Origin: Bemisia tabaci
Taxonomy: Eukaryota > Arthropoda > Insecta > Hemiptera > Aleyrodidae
Assembly (NCBI RefSeq): GCF_918797505.1
Contig: NC_092799.1
Location: forward strand, 13,106,295 to 13,170,294
DNA length: 64,000 nucleotides
Direction: 5' to 3'
The notes under the pieces were generated by a model, which made no database searches, was not told the origin of the DNA, and saw only the letters and a list, made by a program, of their open reading frames with translations. The translations under genes were made by a program, and so were the position numbers. Shown here one piece after another: positions 62,526-64,000 of this stretch (within the stretch, counting starts at the first letter, position 1; each line of letters opens with the position of its first letter).

Positions 62526-63523
62526 TCATAGGTGTGTAAGGCTAAAAAATTCCCTCATCCAAATTCACCGTGATTAAAATTTGACACATGAGATTGATCA
62601 TAAATTTAATTGGAATAAGGTACTTAATTGGGAATGAGATCCTTCACAAATGCACCTGTTACCGAATTTCAAAGTTCTCCGTCAATTTCAACTTTGCGTG
62701 GTATCCAATAATGAGCACTTCAGTTATTTTACTAGGTTAAACATGTGCTCCTGCATCTCTAGTCAATCATCATGACTCAAACACAGTATTCAATTAAGAT
62801 GTTCTCTTTTCATTTATACATGCTTCGCTAAATTTATCAATTAAAATTCTATCTCTCTTTATGCTGTTCACCAGCAGTAAATATTAGTGTCAAGACCCAG
62901 ACGGAGGCAGTGTGACATAATCTAGCCCCATCTTCGGCGAAGGGTTACAAAGGGTAGGCTGATCTGATGCCGACGTCGCTCGATATTTCATTGGTACATT
63001 CAAAAATTCCACCCTGAACACGCAGACTGTTCTAACATCGGTCATAAAATGAGGGTTAGGCTTGTTTTGACGTTTCTCCGATGTCTGTTGAGCATGGTAA
63101 ACTCTCGGAGCAAAGTGAGAAAATTTTGACTTATCAACAAATCATGAAATGGCTAGATGAGTTAATCGTAGAGAGGTAATGGACAGGCAGGCAGCCTGAT
63201 TCTGCAACTTTGGACTTCGATACCTCATTCATGTCAATACCTGTGCCCGTGCTACGGTATAAACAATACTACTCTGACGATTAAAAAAAAGTCGTAACTT
63301 GAGATACAGAATTAGGCTGTTGATAACAATTTACAGAATTATCATTAGATAACTTACGTAAATAGACAGAATACAAGCAGGATACAGGGGAGAGAGAGAT
63401 AACTTTACGGTGCTGGATGCTGAGACAAAGATCCAGTAAGTAACAAACAATCCGGGAGCACAAAAATTGAGCGAAACACACGCGAAAAAACGTCAAAACA
63501 AAACTTCAGTTTCACTATCGCCG
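62526..63523. other. Unannotated stretch, about 1 kb
   Basis: No element shared within the window and no convincing frame. Confidence 0.4.
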
Positions 63524-63603
63524 ATGAAGATTGCACACCGCGCACTGCTACAACTGCCACTTGTTGAGTGGGCCACGATTCACGACAGCGACGCGATACA
63601 GAG
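63524..63603 (+). CDS. Candidate donor-bounded exon
   Basis: ATG at 63524 (context TCGCCGATGAAG) opens 26 codons plus two bases up to ACAGAG, directly followed by the strong donor GTGAGTA. The peptide begins MKIAHRALLQLPLVEWATIH. Unrecognised. The surrounding 63500-63800 is GC-richer than its neighbours, which would suit a promoter-proximal exon. It may equally be non-coding leader or chance. Confidence 0.2.
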
Positions 63604-64000
63604 GTGAGTACGAGAAATTATAATTTTCTCGGTTCCACAGGTGATGTGGAGAGCGTTTCGAGAACCCGTCCGAAGCAAACGCGAGGCTTACCCAAAGACA
63701 TAAAGACGGAGCGCTCGTATCTAAAAGCACGGGGGAAAAGTGAAGCTAGGTTCGGCGCTGCGCGCTTGTGTGAGTGTGTAAATGAGCGCGGGAATCCATG
63801 GCGGCAAACGGAAATTTGATTTGAACTTGTCCTCTTGATTTTTGCACATTTCTTCTTTGAAACGTATTTTAAATTCCTAAAACGAATATACTAAGAAAGT
63901 TCGGTCTGCGTCCTAATATAATACACCTACTTTTGCTCGGTAACAGGCAGTAATCTCAGATAAAGTTAGTTTTTCTTCTGCTCATGGTGGTTCTGCAGGT
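63604..64000. other. Unannotated stretch to the window end
   Basis: GC-rich to about 63800, AT-rich after. An 83-codon plus frame (63568-63819) and a 60-codon minus frame overlap here. No known domain. Confidence 0.3.

Noticed and set aside
63604..63641. 38-nt intron between GTGAGT and the next AG
   Set aside because: Too short for a normal insect intron, and joining the flanks gives an immediate stop in the frame starting at 63524.

Overview
The window looks like gene-poor nuclear DNA of a eukaryote, most likely an insect. The composition is AT-rich. Every open frame is short (203 codons at most). There are no operons, Shine-Dalgarno-led genes, rRNAs or recognisable tRNAs. Much of the sequence is miniature inverted-repeat DNA transposons, many inserted into one another. 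A hemipteran such as a whitefly is my best guess, but that rests on the style of the repeats and was not tested.

I recognise no complete protein gene and no transposase or reverse transcriptase. The mobile elements are all non-autonomous. I letter the families by their ends. Five have ends that fit hAT elements, four of them with visible 8-bp target duplications: A (CAGTGG...CCACTG, about 165 bp), L (CAGGGCCGGATT, 650-910 bp, carrying an internal minisatellite), F (ATGGTGTCTA), P/S (TAGAGTCCCTTTATA or TAGAGTACCTTTATA) and N (short CAGGGCCGGATT). Other families are B (CTGCCGTGCTAAGGAA, about 255 bp, the commonest), C (CAGGGTTGCCA), D (GATTGCATTTTGC), E/J/K/O (CACTGRAAAAA ends), G (CAGGGTGTCTACTAAAACAG, 5-bp duplications), H (TTGGACCGCGTT), I (GGACTGCATTTTGCAA), Q (GCGGCGCACAGTGGAT), R (GGGCCGATTATTGAAA), T, U (GGACGTATTTCTATCAAACG), V, W, X, Y/Z, AA, BB, DD (GGACCACTAGACAAGG), EE, FF, JJ, KK and LL.

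Layout. 1-5 kb: scattered A, B, I, JJ and K copies and a minus-strand open frame at 3665-4065. 5-15 kb: nested B/C, a large hairpin at 6.55-6.97 kb, element II inside JJ, then two heavily nested B and C composites at 11.1-12.7 and 13.7-14.7 kb. 15-31 kb: dispersed A, H, Q, P, L and D copies, a G-rich tandem duplication at 21.5 kb and a 393-bp long inverted repeat at 23.3 kb. 30.3-31.8 kb: one Q element holding H (itself holding F) and R. 32-39 kb: further B, L, P, T and DD copies and a GC-rich segment at 37.65-38.06 kb with the best candidate first exon, on the minus strand. 39-47 kb: R with S inside, DD with O inside, a 99-bp tandem repeat, and a B element whose left arm is amplified and which is broken by G plus F. 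47-50 kb: a GC-rich segment with a candidate first exon, then a 1-kb palindrome made of two opposed Y elements around a Z hairpin. 50-57 kb: I/J, AA, DD, a five-unit tandem array of family A, and AA with BB inside. 57-64 kb: K, H, B, L, A, U, D, C and FF copies, a possible FLYWCH-type zinc-finger remnant at 61.6 kb and a candidate donor-bounded exon at 63.5 kb.

No genes can be said to work together here. The insertion order can be read from the nesting: families B, C, H, Q, DD and JJ are hosts and therefore older, while A, D, E, F, G, J, K, L, N, O, P/S, R and U are guests. The few coding-like pieces are isolated and would need transcript data to confirm.
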